Shown: positions 1-6,862 of the stretch, piece by piece
How positions within the stretch are numbered: the stretch's first letter is position 1
Layout of the letters: the number at the start of each line of letters is the position of its first letter
DNA from: Bacillota bacterium
Lineage (GTDB): Bacteria > Bacillota > Clostridia > Saccharofermentanales > UBA5734
Reading direction: 5' to 3'
DNA length: 10,068 nucleotides
Assembly: GCA_023438965.1 (NCBI GenBank)
Contig: JAEXPB010000342.1
Location: forward strand, 1 to 10,068
The notes under the pieces: model-generated
Database searches by the model: none
Told to the model about the DNA's origin: nothing
Seen by the model: only the letters and a program-made list of their open reading frames with translations
Translations under genes and position numbers: made by a program

Positions 1-3000
1 AACAGCGCCTGTTTGGGATCCAAATATTGGGCGACCGATATCGGGCTCATCAGCATGCAGGGCGCCAGGCGGGTCAATAGATTGGGTAATTGTTCAAAGA
101 GTTTGCGGATTGACAACCCGCGCCCCATGCTTTTGATCGACCGCTGCAAAATACCCAGTTCCGAGCTCTGGGCTGCTTCCAGCGCAATTTGCGGTACGCG
201 GGCACTTAAACGGGCGGCAATTTCCTGGCGGGTCAGTTGTTCATAATGCTCGAACGCCTGCTGGAACTGCCGGATCTTCTCTTCAAATAGCTGACCGGAG
301 AAACCGCTGAGCGCCGGTTCCTGGCTGATGATCCAGGACGCAGCGCCCTGGTGGAAGGCCTTGTCGAATGCGCCGGCCAGATCGCTGATCTGAATGGTGC
401 CTTGTTCAATGGCTTCGATGACCGGATGCAAGCCAGCCAGTTCCGCCTGGTTACGGGTTGACCGCCACACGCACCATTCCCGCAGCTGATCCAGATGATC
501 ACACCACCCCGCCACACGCGGCGCCAGCCAGGCAAACCACTGGGCATCACCCGAAAGTTCCTGGCCGGTCGGCGGAAGCTCGTTAAAGCGGATACCCAGC
601 GATTCGGAAAGGACTTGCTGTTGTTTCAGCAATTCCAAGCATGATTCGGCATATCCCTGCAATATGGAACGACTTTTCTGATTATCGAGGCAATCGGCCA
701 GCAGCCGGCCGATCCCGGCGACAGCAGCCGGCCGGCCGGTCAGTGTCAGCAGCAGTTGATTCAGAACCGGCAATTGCCCGGCATAAAGCATTCCGGCATC
801 CCAGTCCGTATCAAGGTCCCGCCAGAACCCGGCCAGCATATCCTGCAAAGCCGGATAAAGCTGGCTAACCTGACGATTGGCGGCTTGGTAAGCAACCAGA
901 AGCTGCAATTGGGCCTCAAGCTCGTTTTTATCCAGGCGGGTGCCCATGCCGGCATGCGGCTGGAGGATCTTCATGATCCGTCCTTCGCCAGCCAAACGGG
1001 GAATCAGCCATTTCAGGCGGTTCTGTCGCCAGGCATTGAGCAGGGACTCGCCATCCAGCGTGAGGACGGATTCCTGGAATGTTGCCAGCAATTCGCTACG
1101 GCTCGCGGTCATTTGCCGGCCCTGGCTGAAAAGGGTTTTCAATCGGGCCGCCATGACCGGCCACTCGCCTTGTCGCAGAATGGTCGTTGGCAAATGAGGC
1201 AAGCTGGTCGCCTGCTGGCAAATCTGGTTCAGTAAATCAGCTTCGGACAGCAAGTGCTGGCTGACAACGCCATCGCCAGCCAGGTCAGTGAGCCGTTCTG
1301 CCGGTAAATATTGTGCAAAATCGAGCTGCACGGCCAATTCCCGGTAAATCTGGTCCAGATCGGCCAGTCGTGCCGCTAAACTTCGCAGTTGATCTGCCGC
1401 GCTGGTCCGGAGTGATGGTGACCAGCAGTCGACCTGCAGATCGGCCAAGGGATGCCCATATGGTCCGCCGCAGTCCCGCCCGGCCGCGGTCAGTTCGCCG
1501 ATCAGGCTGAACCAGGTTTCCACCTTTGGCTGGTCCAGGCCGGAAAATGCAGCCGGGTCGAAAACAATGCCATCGCGGGCATCAACCAATTCACCATAGC
1601 GGGAAATCGCTTCAAACAGGGATATTCCGAACGGATAGCGGTGGTATAGCTGCCGGACATAGGTTTTCAATTCCAGCCGCAGTTGGTGCAGACGGTCTGC
1701 CTGGCGCGCGAATTCAGCCGGTGATGCCGTCCGGCTGATCTCGGTTGTCCGGCGAAGCTGATCCAGAACATCCTTCTTTCTCGATTTATTGGAATGCAGT
1801 TCAAGGCAAAACGGCCCCAGGCCGATTTTTTCCAGTCGGCGTTGAACCACGGTCAGGGCCGCCATTTTTTCGGCGACAAAGAGAACCGTCTGACCGCGGG
1901 CAAGTGCGTTCCCGATGATGTTGGTGATGGTTTGCGATTTGCCGGTTCCCGGCGGCCCATGTAATACAAAACTGTGTCCTTCGCCGGCGGCATGAACGGC
2001 AACCAGTTGCGAGGCATCTGAGCTGACCGGCAGAAAGGTTTGTGCCGGTGAATACAGATCGTCGAGGTCGGCACCGGCCGGAAGCAGTTCGGTTGGCTGC
2101 CAGGTCAGCCGGCCGGCCATCAGGCTGGCAACAATCGGGTTGCGCGCCAAATCGTCCGAACGGTTGCGGATATCGTTCCACATGATGAATCGTGTGAAAG
2201 AGAAGATGCCCAGATATGCTTCTTCCAGTATCGTCCAACGGGGTTGCTGCAGAACAGCCTGTCGAAAGGCATTCAGAACGGCCTGCAGGTTGATGCCGTT
2301 GTTATCACGCGGCAGCGGATCCAGTCCGCCAATGCTGATGCCAAAATTCTGTCGGAGCATTTCCAGCAAAGTGATGTTGACCTGCGGATCTTCGTCACGG
2401 CTGCGGATCACGAAGCCCTTGCTGGCGGAGCGGCGCACAATGTCGATTGGCAGCAGAACAGCCGGCGCATAGCGCGGCTGCTGGCTGACCGGCGATTCAT
2501 ACCATTTCAGGAAGCCCATGGCCAGATACAGGGTGTTGGCGCCATTTTCTTCCATGGAAGAACGGGCTGTCCGATACAGGCTGGTCATCGCCAGGTTCAA
2601 TTCCTTCAGGTCAAGCGGTGTCCGCAAGCGTTTCTGATTGAATTCAAAATCCAGAAGCTCCTGATAGGGATCCAAATTGTACTGATTCTCAAATGACCGC
2701 GGATCCCGCTGATCGTTGATCCAGTCCTGCGGTCGTTCCAGGATCTGAAAATCGGCTCCCTCGGCCAGCAAGTCTTCAAAATGACCAAGTTGCCGGGCAA
2801 ACAGCCGAACGGTATTCCGGGTAGCCCGGAAATTCAACAGTGAATTGCGCAGGCTGAGATCAAGCAGCTTCCGCTCCCATTGCCTCTGCCGCGTCATTGC
2901 CGGTTGACCGGCTGCATCGGATTGCACTTGCAGGTCCAACTCTGATGGTGCCGGAGCTGTCGCCTGGATAGCCTGATCGCGGTTCATCGCAGCCATGTCG

Positions 3001-4031
3001 ATCTGCCAGCCTTCGGCAGTCAGGATCCGCTGCGGCAGGGGGTGGATTCCGGAAGCCCGGGCGCGCCGCAGGTCAATGGCGCAGATGAAATCGTCACCTG
3101 GTCGCACATGCCGGGCAGCCATTCTCTCGGCATCCTCATACTTTTCCTGTTTGCCGGCGGTTGCAACCGTAACCTCGACCAGCGATATTTCCTGCATGCC
3201 GGCGGCTATCCGCTTGTCCAATGCCGATCCATCATCCTGAATGCTCTCGGCAAAGCACTGGTCATCCAGCCAGACACCGGCAAAGGCGTGTTCCCGGTTG
3301 ATAATCAGCAAAGCGTTCAAGCCGGCGGCTTCCAGCCCGGCGGCATAGAGCAGGGTCAAGTCCAGGCAAGTGCCCATCTTCTGGGCGAGAACCATATCAG
3401 CCAGCCGAACACGCTGGCCAGAGCTTTCAAAGCTGGCCGGCGGCGGACAATACACAACCTGCCGATCCTGCAACGCCATAAAAATGGCGGCGGCCTGCTG
3501 ACGGACCCGGTTTTGGTTCCGGCTCTGGTAGCCGTTCAACGAAGGATCACCCGTCCATTCCTGCAGATAACGGGCCGCTTGCTGCAATAAAGTATTGACA
3601 GCAGGATTGTTCGGCGTCACAAAGGCGCAGAGCATTTCCGGCATGGCGGCCAGACCGCCCCATTCATCGAAAGCCAGAATGCTCAAAGTCTTGGATTCCT
3701 GAAACAGGCAGTCGCCGGCCCTATCCAGCAATTCAAAAATCAGCTCACCGTTCAGACGTTCGGTCAAGCTGGACAAGAATCCGGCATCCGGCTGGAGATC
3801 AATCAAGCCGACATCCAGGGATTGCTGCGCCGGCAGCACGGTCAGAGGCTTTTCCCAACTGCGGACAAAGGCCGGGACGGACGAGATCCGCAGCAGAACA
3901 TCCCGCTGGTCTTCAACGCCCAGGTTCTGGATGATCAGGCGTCGGATAACCGGCACGTGATTCTGCTGCATGGCATAATTTAATGCAGGACTAAGGGTCT
4001 TTTCAAACCGAATCGTCTGGCAGGATGGCAT
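1..4031 (-). CDS. Giant DUF4011-family superfamily 1 helicase-like ATPase, N-terminal 1343 residues (3' end outside window)
   Basis: The frame is open without a stop from ATG at 4031 to the left edge (1343 codons). The start is supported by GGAGG at 4040-4044, 8 bases upstream, and by an extended -10 promoter. Residues about 1-380 form an N-terminal region with a transglutaminase-like patch: Cys222 in MGTCLDLTLLYAA and His248 in REHAFAGVW, with Asp266/Asp267 as a possible third member. The DUF4011 signature WERKLLDLSLRNSLLNF starts at Trp385. Walker A is GPPGTGKS at 692-699. A motif Ia-like stretch VLFVAEKMAAL lies at 716-726, then ELHSNK at 744-749. A long poorly defined insert of about 570 residues leads to PCMLMSPISVAQYLD near 1324-1338, which in this family directly precedes Walker B. 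Walker B, the rest of the helicase and any C-terminal nuclease (DUF3320 or Vsr-like in relatives) lie outside the window. Relatives usually exceed 1500 residues. Nucleic acid translocation or defence is inferred from the family; no such activity can be read from this part. Confidence 0.9.
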   Translation of the reverse strand, partial: MPSCQTIRFEKTLSPALNYAMQQNHVPVIRRLIIQNLGVEDQRDVLLRISSVPAFVRSWEKPLTVLPAQQSLDVGLIDLQPDAGFLSSLTERLNGELIFELLDRAGDCLFQESKTLSILAFDEWGGLAAMPEMLCAFVTPNNPAVNTLLQQAARYLQEWTGDPSLNGYQSRNQNRVRQQAAAIFMALQDRQVVYCPPPASFESSGQRVRLADMVLAQKMGTCLDLTLLYAAGLEAAGLNALLIINREHAFAGVWLDDQCFAESIQDDGSALDKRIAAGMQEISLVEVTVATAGKQEKYEDAERMAARHVRPGDDFICAIDLRRARASGIHPLPQRILTAEGWQIDMAAMNRDQAIQATAPAPSELDLQVQSDAAGQPAMTRQRQWERKLLDLSLRNSLLNFRATRNTVRLFARQLGHFEDLLAEGADFQILERPQDWINDQRDPRSFENQYNLDPYQELLDFEFNQKRLRTPLDLKELNLAMTSLYRTARSSMEENGANTLYLAMGFLKWYESPVSQQPRYAPAVLLPIDIVRRSASKGFVIRSRDEDPQVNITLLEMLRQNFGISIGGLDPLPRDNNGINLQAVLNAFRQAVLQQPRWTILEEAYLGIFSFTRFIMWNDIRNRSDDLARNPIVASLMAGRLTWQPTELLPAGADLDDLYSPAQTFLPVSSDASQLVAVHAAGEGHSFVLHGPPGTGKSQTITNIIGNALARGQTVLFVAEKMAALTVVQRRLEKIGLGPFCLELHSNKSRKKDVLDQLRRTTEISRTASPAEFARQADRLHQLRLELKTYVRQLYHRYPFGISLFEAISRYGELVDARDGIVFDPAAFSGLDQPKVETWFSLIGELTAAGRDCGGPYGHPLADLQVDCWSPSLRTSAADQLRSLAARLADLDQIYRELAVQLDFAQYLPAERLTDLAGDGVVSQHLLSEADLLNQICQQATSLPHLPTTILRQGEWPVMAARLKTLFSQGRQMTASRSELLATFQESVLTLDGESLLNAWRQNRLKWLIPRLAGEGRIMKILQPHAGMGTRLDKNELEAQLQLLVAYQAANRQVSQLYPALQDMLAGFWRDLDTDWDAGMLYAGQLPVLNQLLLTLTGRPAAVAGIGRLLADCLDNQKSRSILQGYAESCLELLKQQQVLSESLGIRFNELPPTGQELSGDAQWFAWLAPRVAGWCDHLDQLREWCVWRSTRNQAELAGLHPVIEAIEQGTIQISDLAGAFDKAFHQGAASWIISQEPALSGFSGQLFEEKIRQFQQAFEHYEQLTRQEIAARLSARVPQIALEAAQSSELGILQRSIKSMGRGLSIRKLFEQLPNLLTRLAPCMLMSPISVAQYLDPKQAL

Positions 4032-4062
4032 GTTCTCAACCTCCGACGGTGTAATCTTGTTC

Positions 4063-4071
4063 ATTATATCA
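4063..4071 (-). promoter_or_regulatory. Extended -10 promoter of the DUF4011 gene
   Basis: Read on the minus strand the site is TGATATAAT, a perfect TATAAT with the TGn extension. No good TTGACA match lies 16-18 bases upstream, which is typical of extended -10 promoters. Transcription would start near 4056, leaving a leader of about 25 bases that contains the GGAGG site. The giant gene therefore probably has its own promoter and does not depend on read-through from the glycosyltransferase gene. Confidence 0.65.
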
Positions 4072-4202
4072 TACGTAAAGACAGCGCTCCGATTACCGGG
4101 TATGAAACCGGTTACCAGGATCGTTTGCCAACAGCCGATGAAGCTGCCAAGCCATCCGGGCTGGAATTACATGACGGGAAAATGGAGCAATCCGGCCGGA
4201 TC

Positions 4203-4234
4203 TACCGGTCTGGCGAAGGCCGCTGCAGCCGGTA
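4203..4234 (-). terminator. Hairpin just after the GT2-GtrA stop codon, possible terminator
   Basis: Starting one base after the stop codon, the transcript can fold into TACCGGCTG / CAG-A-CCGGTA, with an inner GCG/CGC pairing and small bulges. A perfect 12-base palindrome (ATCCGGCCGGAT, 4190-4201) follows directly. There is no U-run, so an intrinsic terminator is only a possibility; it may instead be a 3' stabilising structure or chance in a CCGG-rich genome. The rest of the 203-base gap down to 4072 shows no other clear feature. Confidence 0.35.
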
Positions 4235-5266
4235 TCATTTGCTGGAACGGTAGACAAATTCCCGTTGAATGAAGAAACTCACACAAACCAGCAGGAGGTC
4301 GGCTACGACCTTGGCAGCATAGACATTGAATCCCAAGCCCAAAGTCATCAATTTGATCAAGCCGTAATTGGCCAGCATGATAAATCCAACGAGGGCATAA
4401 TAGCGGAGAATTGCCCGGCTACCGACTTTTTTCCGTTTAAAAACCAGGTTGCGGTTGATGGCATAATTGCCCAGGGAGCTGATGAATCTGGCTGTCACAA
4501 CACTATAAACCAGCTGGTCGGGAAAGGATATGTTCATCAGGATGAAGACCAGATAGTCGATGCCCGTCGCAGTCAAAGAAGAGGCTATAAACCGGATCAG
4601 CAATCCGTAAATCCTGGCCGAATCCTGCAGCACCTTGAAATGTGAAGATCGATTACCTTCAAGATATACGGTGTCAATTGGTACCTGTACCAGACGGATA
4701 TCATTCGGGCGTACTGCCAGAAGCATGTTCATCTCATATTCGTAGCGTTCGCCCGGCAGTCCCAAAAACAGGGGGATGCTGGCTGGCGGCAGACCGCGCA
4801 AACCAGTCTGTGTGTCGCGGACATCATCGCCATGGATCAGGGCAAAAAAGGCACGGGTGATGCCATTGCCCAGGCGACTTTTCAAGGGTACTTTTCCGGT
4901 GAAATTCCGGACGCCCAGAATCAAGGCGTCAGGATCAGCGGCCATGGCAGCGGCAATTCTGGCAATATCTGCCGGCAGATGCTGGCCATCGGCATCGGCG
5001 GTGATGATGCCGTATTCGGACCATCCGTTGAGCAAAGCGTAATTCAATCCGGTTTTTAGCGCCCGCCCTTTGCCCAGGTTGACACCATGATGCAGAACCA
5101 GGCAGCCTAATTCATCGGCTTGAGCAAATAACGGAGCGAAATCCTGACCGCCGCCGTCGTCAACGACCATAAGGCGGCTAAAGCCGGCTGAAAGGAGCTC
5201 TTTGATAAGTGTGATCATTTTTTGATCCGGTTTATAAGCCGGGATCAGAATGCTGGGATAATCCAT
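4235..5266 (-). CDS. Glycosyltransferase family 2 / GtrA fusion membrane protein
   Basis: This is a 343-residue protein. Residues 1-215 are a GT2 (GT-A fold, dolichol-phosphate mannose synthase/GtrB-like) domain: VVDDG at 34-38, NLGKGRALKTG at 63-73, the metal-binding DXD in TADADGQH (Asp91, Asp93) and DTQTGLR at 151-157. Residues about 220-340 are a GtrA-like domain with four hydrophobic segments and the loop NYAINRNLVFKR. GtrB proteins charge undecaprenyl phosphate with a sugar, and GtrA is thought to help that lipid-linked sugar cross the membrane; here both roles sit in one chain, so the predicted product is a lipid-linked monosaccharide available outside the cytoplasmic membrane. The sugar cannot be told from sequence. 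The start is ATG at 5266 with GAGGTG at 5275-5280, 8 bases upstream. The acceptor-modifying third enzyme of classic gtr loci is not adjacent. It is divergent from a surface phosphodiester glycosidase gene, which fits an envelope glycan role. Confidence 0.92.
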   Translation of the reverse strand: MDYPSILIPAYKPDQKMITLIKELLSAGFSRLMVVDDGGGQDFAPLFAQADELGCLVLHHGVNLGKGRALKTGLNYALLNGWSEYGIITADADGQHLPADIARIAAAMAADPDALILGVRNFTGKVPLKSRLGNGITRAFFALIHGDDVRDTQTGLRGLPPASIPLFLGLPGERYEYEMNMLLAVRPNDIRLVQVPIDTVYLEGNRSSHFKVLQDSARIYGLLIRFIASSLTATGIDYLVFILMNISFPDQLVYSVVTARFISSLGNYAINRNLVFKRKKVGSRAILRYYALVGFIMLANYGLIKLMTLGLGFNVYAAKVVADLLLVCVSFFIQREFVYRSSK

Positions 5267-5410
5267 GCGGTTATCACCTCACAGTATCATGAAATGCATG
5301 GTTCAATTGCAATCTATCATACCGTCACCCGGCCCGCAATGGGGCAAACAGGCTCAGGAAGCTTCAAAACGCGGTTTTCAGCCAGCTTTCAGATATCGTT
5401 CACCGACTGA

Positions 5411-5419
5411 TGATATAAT
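5411..5419 (+). promoter_or_regulatory. Extended -10 promoter of the phosphodiester glycosidase operon
   Basis: The site reads TGATATAAT, again an extended -10 with no convincing -35 box. Expected transcription start is near 5426, giving a leader of about 25 bases to ATG 5451. This argues against in-frame ATG codons further upstream (5265, and 5418 inside the -10 itself) as starts. In the remainder of the 184-base divergent gap, a TATGAT on the minus strand at 5316-5321 could serve the glycosyltransferase gene, but no -35 partner is at the right spacing. Confidence 0.65.
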
Positions 5420-5450
5420 GATAACTAAACAGACAGAAAGGGCCGGCAGC

Positions 5451-6596
5451 ATGAAAAGCAGACGACGCGGATCACCGTCCATGCCGGTCAAGCGCCTGCC
5501 AAACCAATTATCCGGACAGCGCAGCCGCCGGCTTCCGCTTGGCCTGGTTATAATCGCCGATATCCTGCTTGCAGGTGTCGGACTGATGATTTTTGCCTTC
5601 TTCCATCACGTGCTGCCGCATGATTATCAAACTGCCGGTCAGTCGCTGCCCCGATTGACGACTACTCTTCTGGCCGCTTTTACCTCGCATACGACCCCTT
5701 CCGATCAGGCCATCGGAACAGAATCAATCAGCGAGTCGACCCCGTCGGCCCGGTCCGAAGAACAGACAACAGCGGTAACAGCAGCGCAAACAACGGCGCC
5801 AGCGGTTACAGAGACAGCCAGTCCGGCCGCAACGGCCGCTGGCGGCATGTGGGGCAGTAAATTTGCCGATAAATTTACATCCGGAGCGATTGAACAAACC
5901 GCTGCATCCTACCGCAGTGCCAATATCAATATCCAGATCCAGAAAGTCCAGACCGGCAAAGTGACCTATTATGTGGCCGACATTTATCTGCGCGATATCC
6001 GGTATTTCCGGACCGCTTTCGCCGGCGGCCAGTATGCTCGGAATGTGCTGGATGAAGTACTGGACATGGCCATCGCCAACCAGGCAATTCTGGCCATGTC
6101 CGGTGATTACTTTGGCATCCGCGACCGGGGTATCGTCATCCGCAACGGGGAATTGTATCGGGAAAAGCTCTACGCCGATGTCCTGGTCATGAATAATGAC
6201 GGCAGTATGCAGACCTTCACCGCAGCGGAATTTGACCTGAATGCCGTCAAGTCCGCAGGCGCCTGGCAAGCCTGGTCCTTTGGCCCCATGCTGCTCAGGA
6301 ACGGTCAGGCCATGACCAGCTTCAACAGTGAGGTGACCGCGTTGAATCCCCGCGGCGCCATTGGTTATTATGAGCCGGGCCATTATTGTTTTGTCCTGGT
6401 TGACGGTCGACAGGCCGGTTATTCGATCGGCATGACCATGACCCAACTGTCACAGCTTTTTGCTCAATTAGGTTGCCAGGTTGCCTATAATCTGGACGGC
6501 GGCCAATCGGCAGTCCTGACCTTCCAAGATAGCTGGGTCAATCAGCCCTATCGCGGCGGACGCAAAATCAGCGATATCGTCTATATCGCCGAATGA
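5451..6596 (+). CDS. Membrane-anchored phosphodiester glycosidase family protein (NAGPA/DUF2233)
   Basis: The 381-residue protein starts at ATG 5451, with GAAAGGG at 5436-5442 eight bases upstream and the promoter just before it. The N-terminus is Arg/Lys-rich (cytoplasmic), followed by one transmembrane helix at about residues 28-51. A low-complexity Thr/Ala/Ser/Glu linker (about 75-130) would span the cell wall, and the catalytic domain (about 160-381) is outside. Domain hallmarks are SGDYFG at 217-222, GIVIRNGELYRE near 227-239, NPRGAIG at 299-305, DGR at 318-320, NLDGGQSA at 347-354 and SDIVYI near 374-379. Characterised family members hydrolyse sugar-phosphodiester bonds, such as GlcNAc-1-phosphodiesters in the mammalian uncovering enzyme; bacterial members are thought to act on wall or exopolysaccharide phosphodiesters. 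The first motif has Ser where many relatives have Asn. It overlaps the possible upstream ATG of the next gene and is probably co-transcribed with it. Confidence 0.9.
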   Translation: MKSRRRGSPSMPVKRLPNQLSGQRSRRLPLGLVIIADILLAGVGLMIFAFFHHVLPHDYQTAGQSLPRLTTTLLAAFTSHTTPSDQAIGTESISESTPSARSEEQTTAVTAAQTTAPAVTETASPAATAAGGMWGSKFADKFTSGAIEQTAASYRSANINIQIQKVQTGKVTYYVADIYLRDIRYFRTAFAGGQYARNVLDEVLDMAIANQAILAMSGDYFGIRDRGIVIRNGELYREKLYADVLVMNNDGSMQTFTAAEFDLNAVKSAGAWQAWSFGPMLLRNGQAMTSFNSEVTALNPRGAIGYYEPGHYCFVLVDGRQAGYSIGMTMTQLSQLFAQLGCQVAYNLDGGQSAVLTFQDSWVNQPYRGGRKISDIVYIAE

Positions 6597-6598
6597 TC

Positions 6599-6604
6599 AG
6601 GAGG
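6599..6604 (+). promoter_or_regulatory. Ribosome binding site that sets the start of the small membrane protein
   Basis: A perfect AGGAGG lies 9 bases before ATG 6614. The alternative start ATG 6593, which overlaps the previous stop codon, has no comparable site upstream, so 6614 is preferred. Confidence 0.75.
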
Positions 6605-6613
6605 TTCCGCAAG

Positions 6614-6808
6614 ATGGCCAGAAAAATGCTGCCCCATATCTGCATCATCATTTCATTGATGCTGCTGACCTTGCTGGTCATCGACCGGTTGAACCGGGCC
6701 ATGAACTTCATCGATAATGATTTGTTTAAAGGACTGCTGCTGATCTACATCATCGCTGTCCTCATGCTTTCCTGCCGGCTGGTCAGCCGCAACCGGCATC
6801 GGCGCTGA
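6614..6808 (+). CDS. Small two-helix membrane protein of unknown function
   Basis: This is a 64-residue protein with two hydrophobic helices (about residues 7-26 and 41-57) joined by a short polar loop containing DRLNRAMNFIDNDLFKG. It has basic ends (MARK at the start, RNRHRR at the end), so both termini are predicted to be cytoplasmic and the loop outside. It begins 17 bases after the phosphodiester glycosidase stop codon, with a perfect AGGAGG site, and almost certainly shares its transcript. I do not recognise a named family. The tight pairing suggests it supports or localises the glycosidase, but that is inference from position only. Starting at 6593 instead would add seven residues and overlap the upstream gene by four bases. 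Confidence 0.75.
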   Translation: MARKMLPHICIIISLMLLTLLVIDRLNRAMNFIDNDLFKGLLLIYIIAVLMLSCRLVSRNRHRR

Positions 6809-6817
6809 CGGATCCCT

Positions 6818-6862
6818 GGTGAATCATCAGCCTTGGACAATCGCGGTCAGCTGATCATCACC
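6818..6862. terminator. Imperfect stem-loop between convergent genes, possible bidirectional terminator
   Basis: The arms at 6818-6831 and 6850-6862 pair over about 12 base pairs with one bulge and one mismatch, enclosing an 18-base loop. It lies just after the small membrane protein stop and overlaps the stop codon of the convergent dehydratase gene. There is no T-run on either strand, so termination is suggested mainly by position. Confidence 0.3.

Noticed and set aside
3042..3590. 182-codon open frame on the plus strand
   Set aside because: It lies fully antisense to the DUF4011 gene, whose frame carries clear family motifs. It has no domain signal and no ribosome site; it is a by-product of GC-rich codon use.
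1..4031. The left 4 kb as a stretch of broken small genes
   Set aside because: Translation of the minus strand from 4031 shows one continuous frame with family motifs throughout and no stop; there is no decay or frameshift.
4078..4234. Possible small RNA or riboswitch in the gap before the DUF4011 gene
   Set aside because: The -10 promoter lies only about 30 bases from the start codon, so most of the gap is not in the DUF4011 leader. No known riboswitch pattern is seen.
5359..5390. Hairpin with AAAAC/GTTTT and outer GAAGCT/AGCTTTC arms before the glycosidase promoter
   Set aside because: Interrupted pairing, small stem and no clear role; within what chance could produce in this gap.
5265..5450. 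N-terminal extension of the phosphodiester glycosidase to ATG 5265
   Set aside because: The extension would start upstream of and read through the promoter, overlaps the divergent gene start, lacks a ribosome site and would bury the transmembrane helix far inside the protein.
5724..6446. 240-codon minus-strand frame
   Set aside because: Antisense to the phosphodiester glycosidase catalytic domain, no recognisable family and low-complexity composition.
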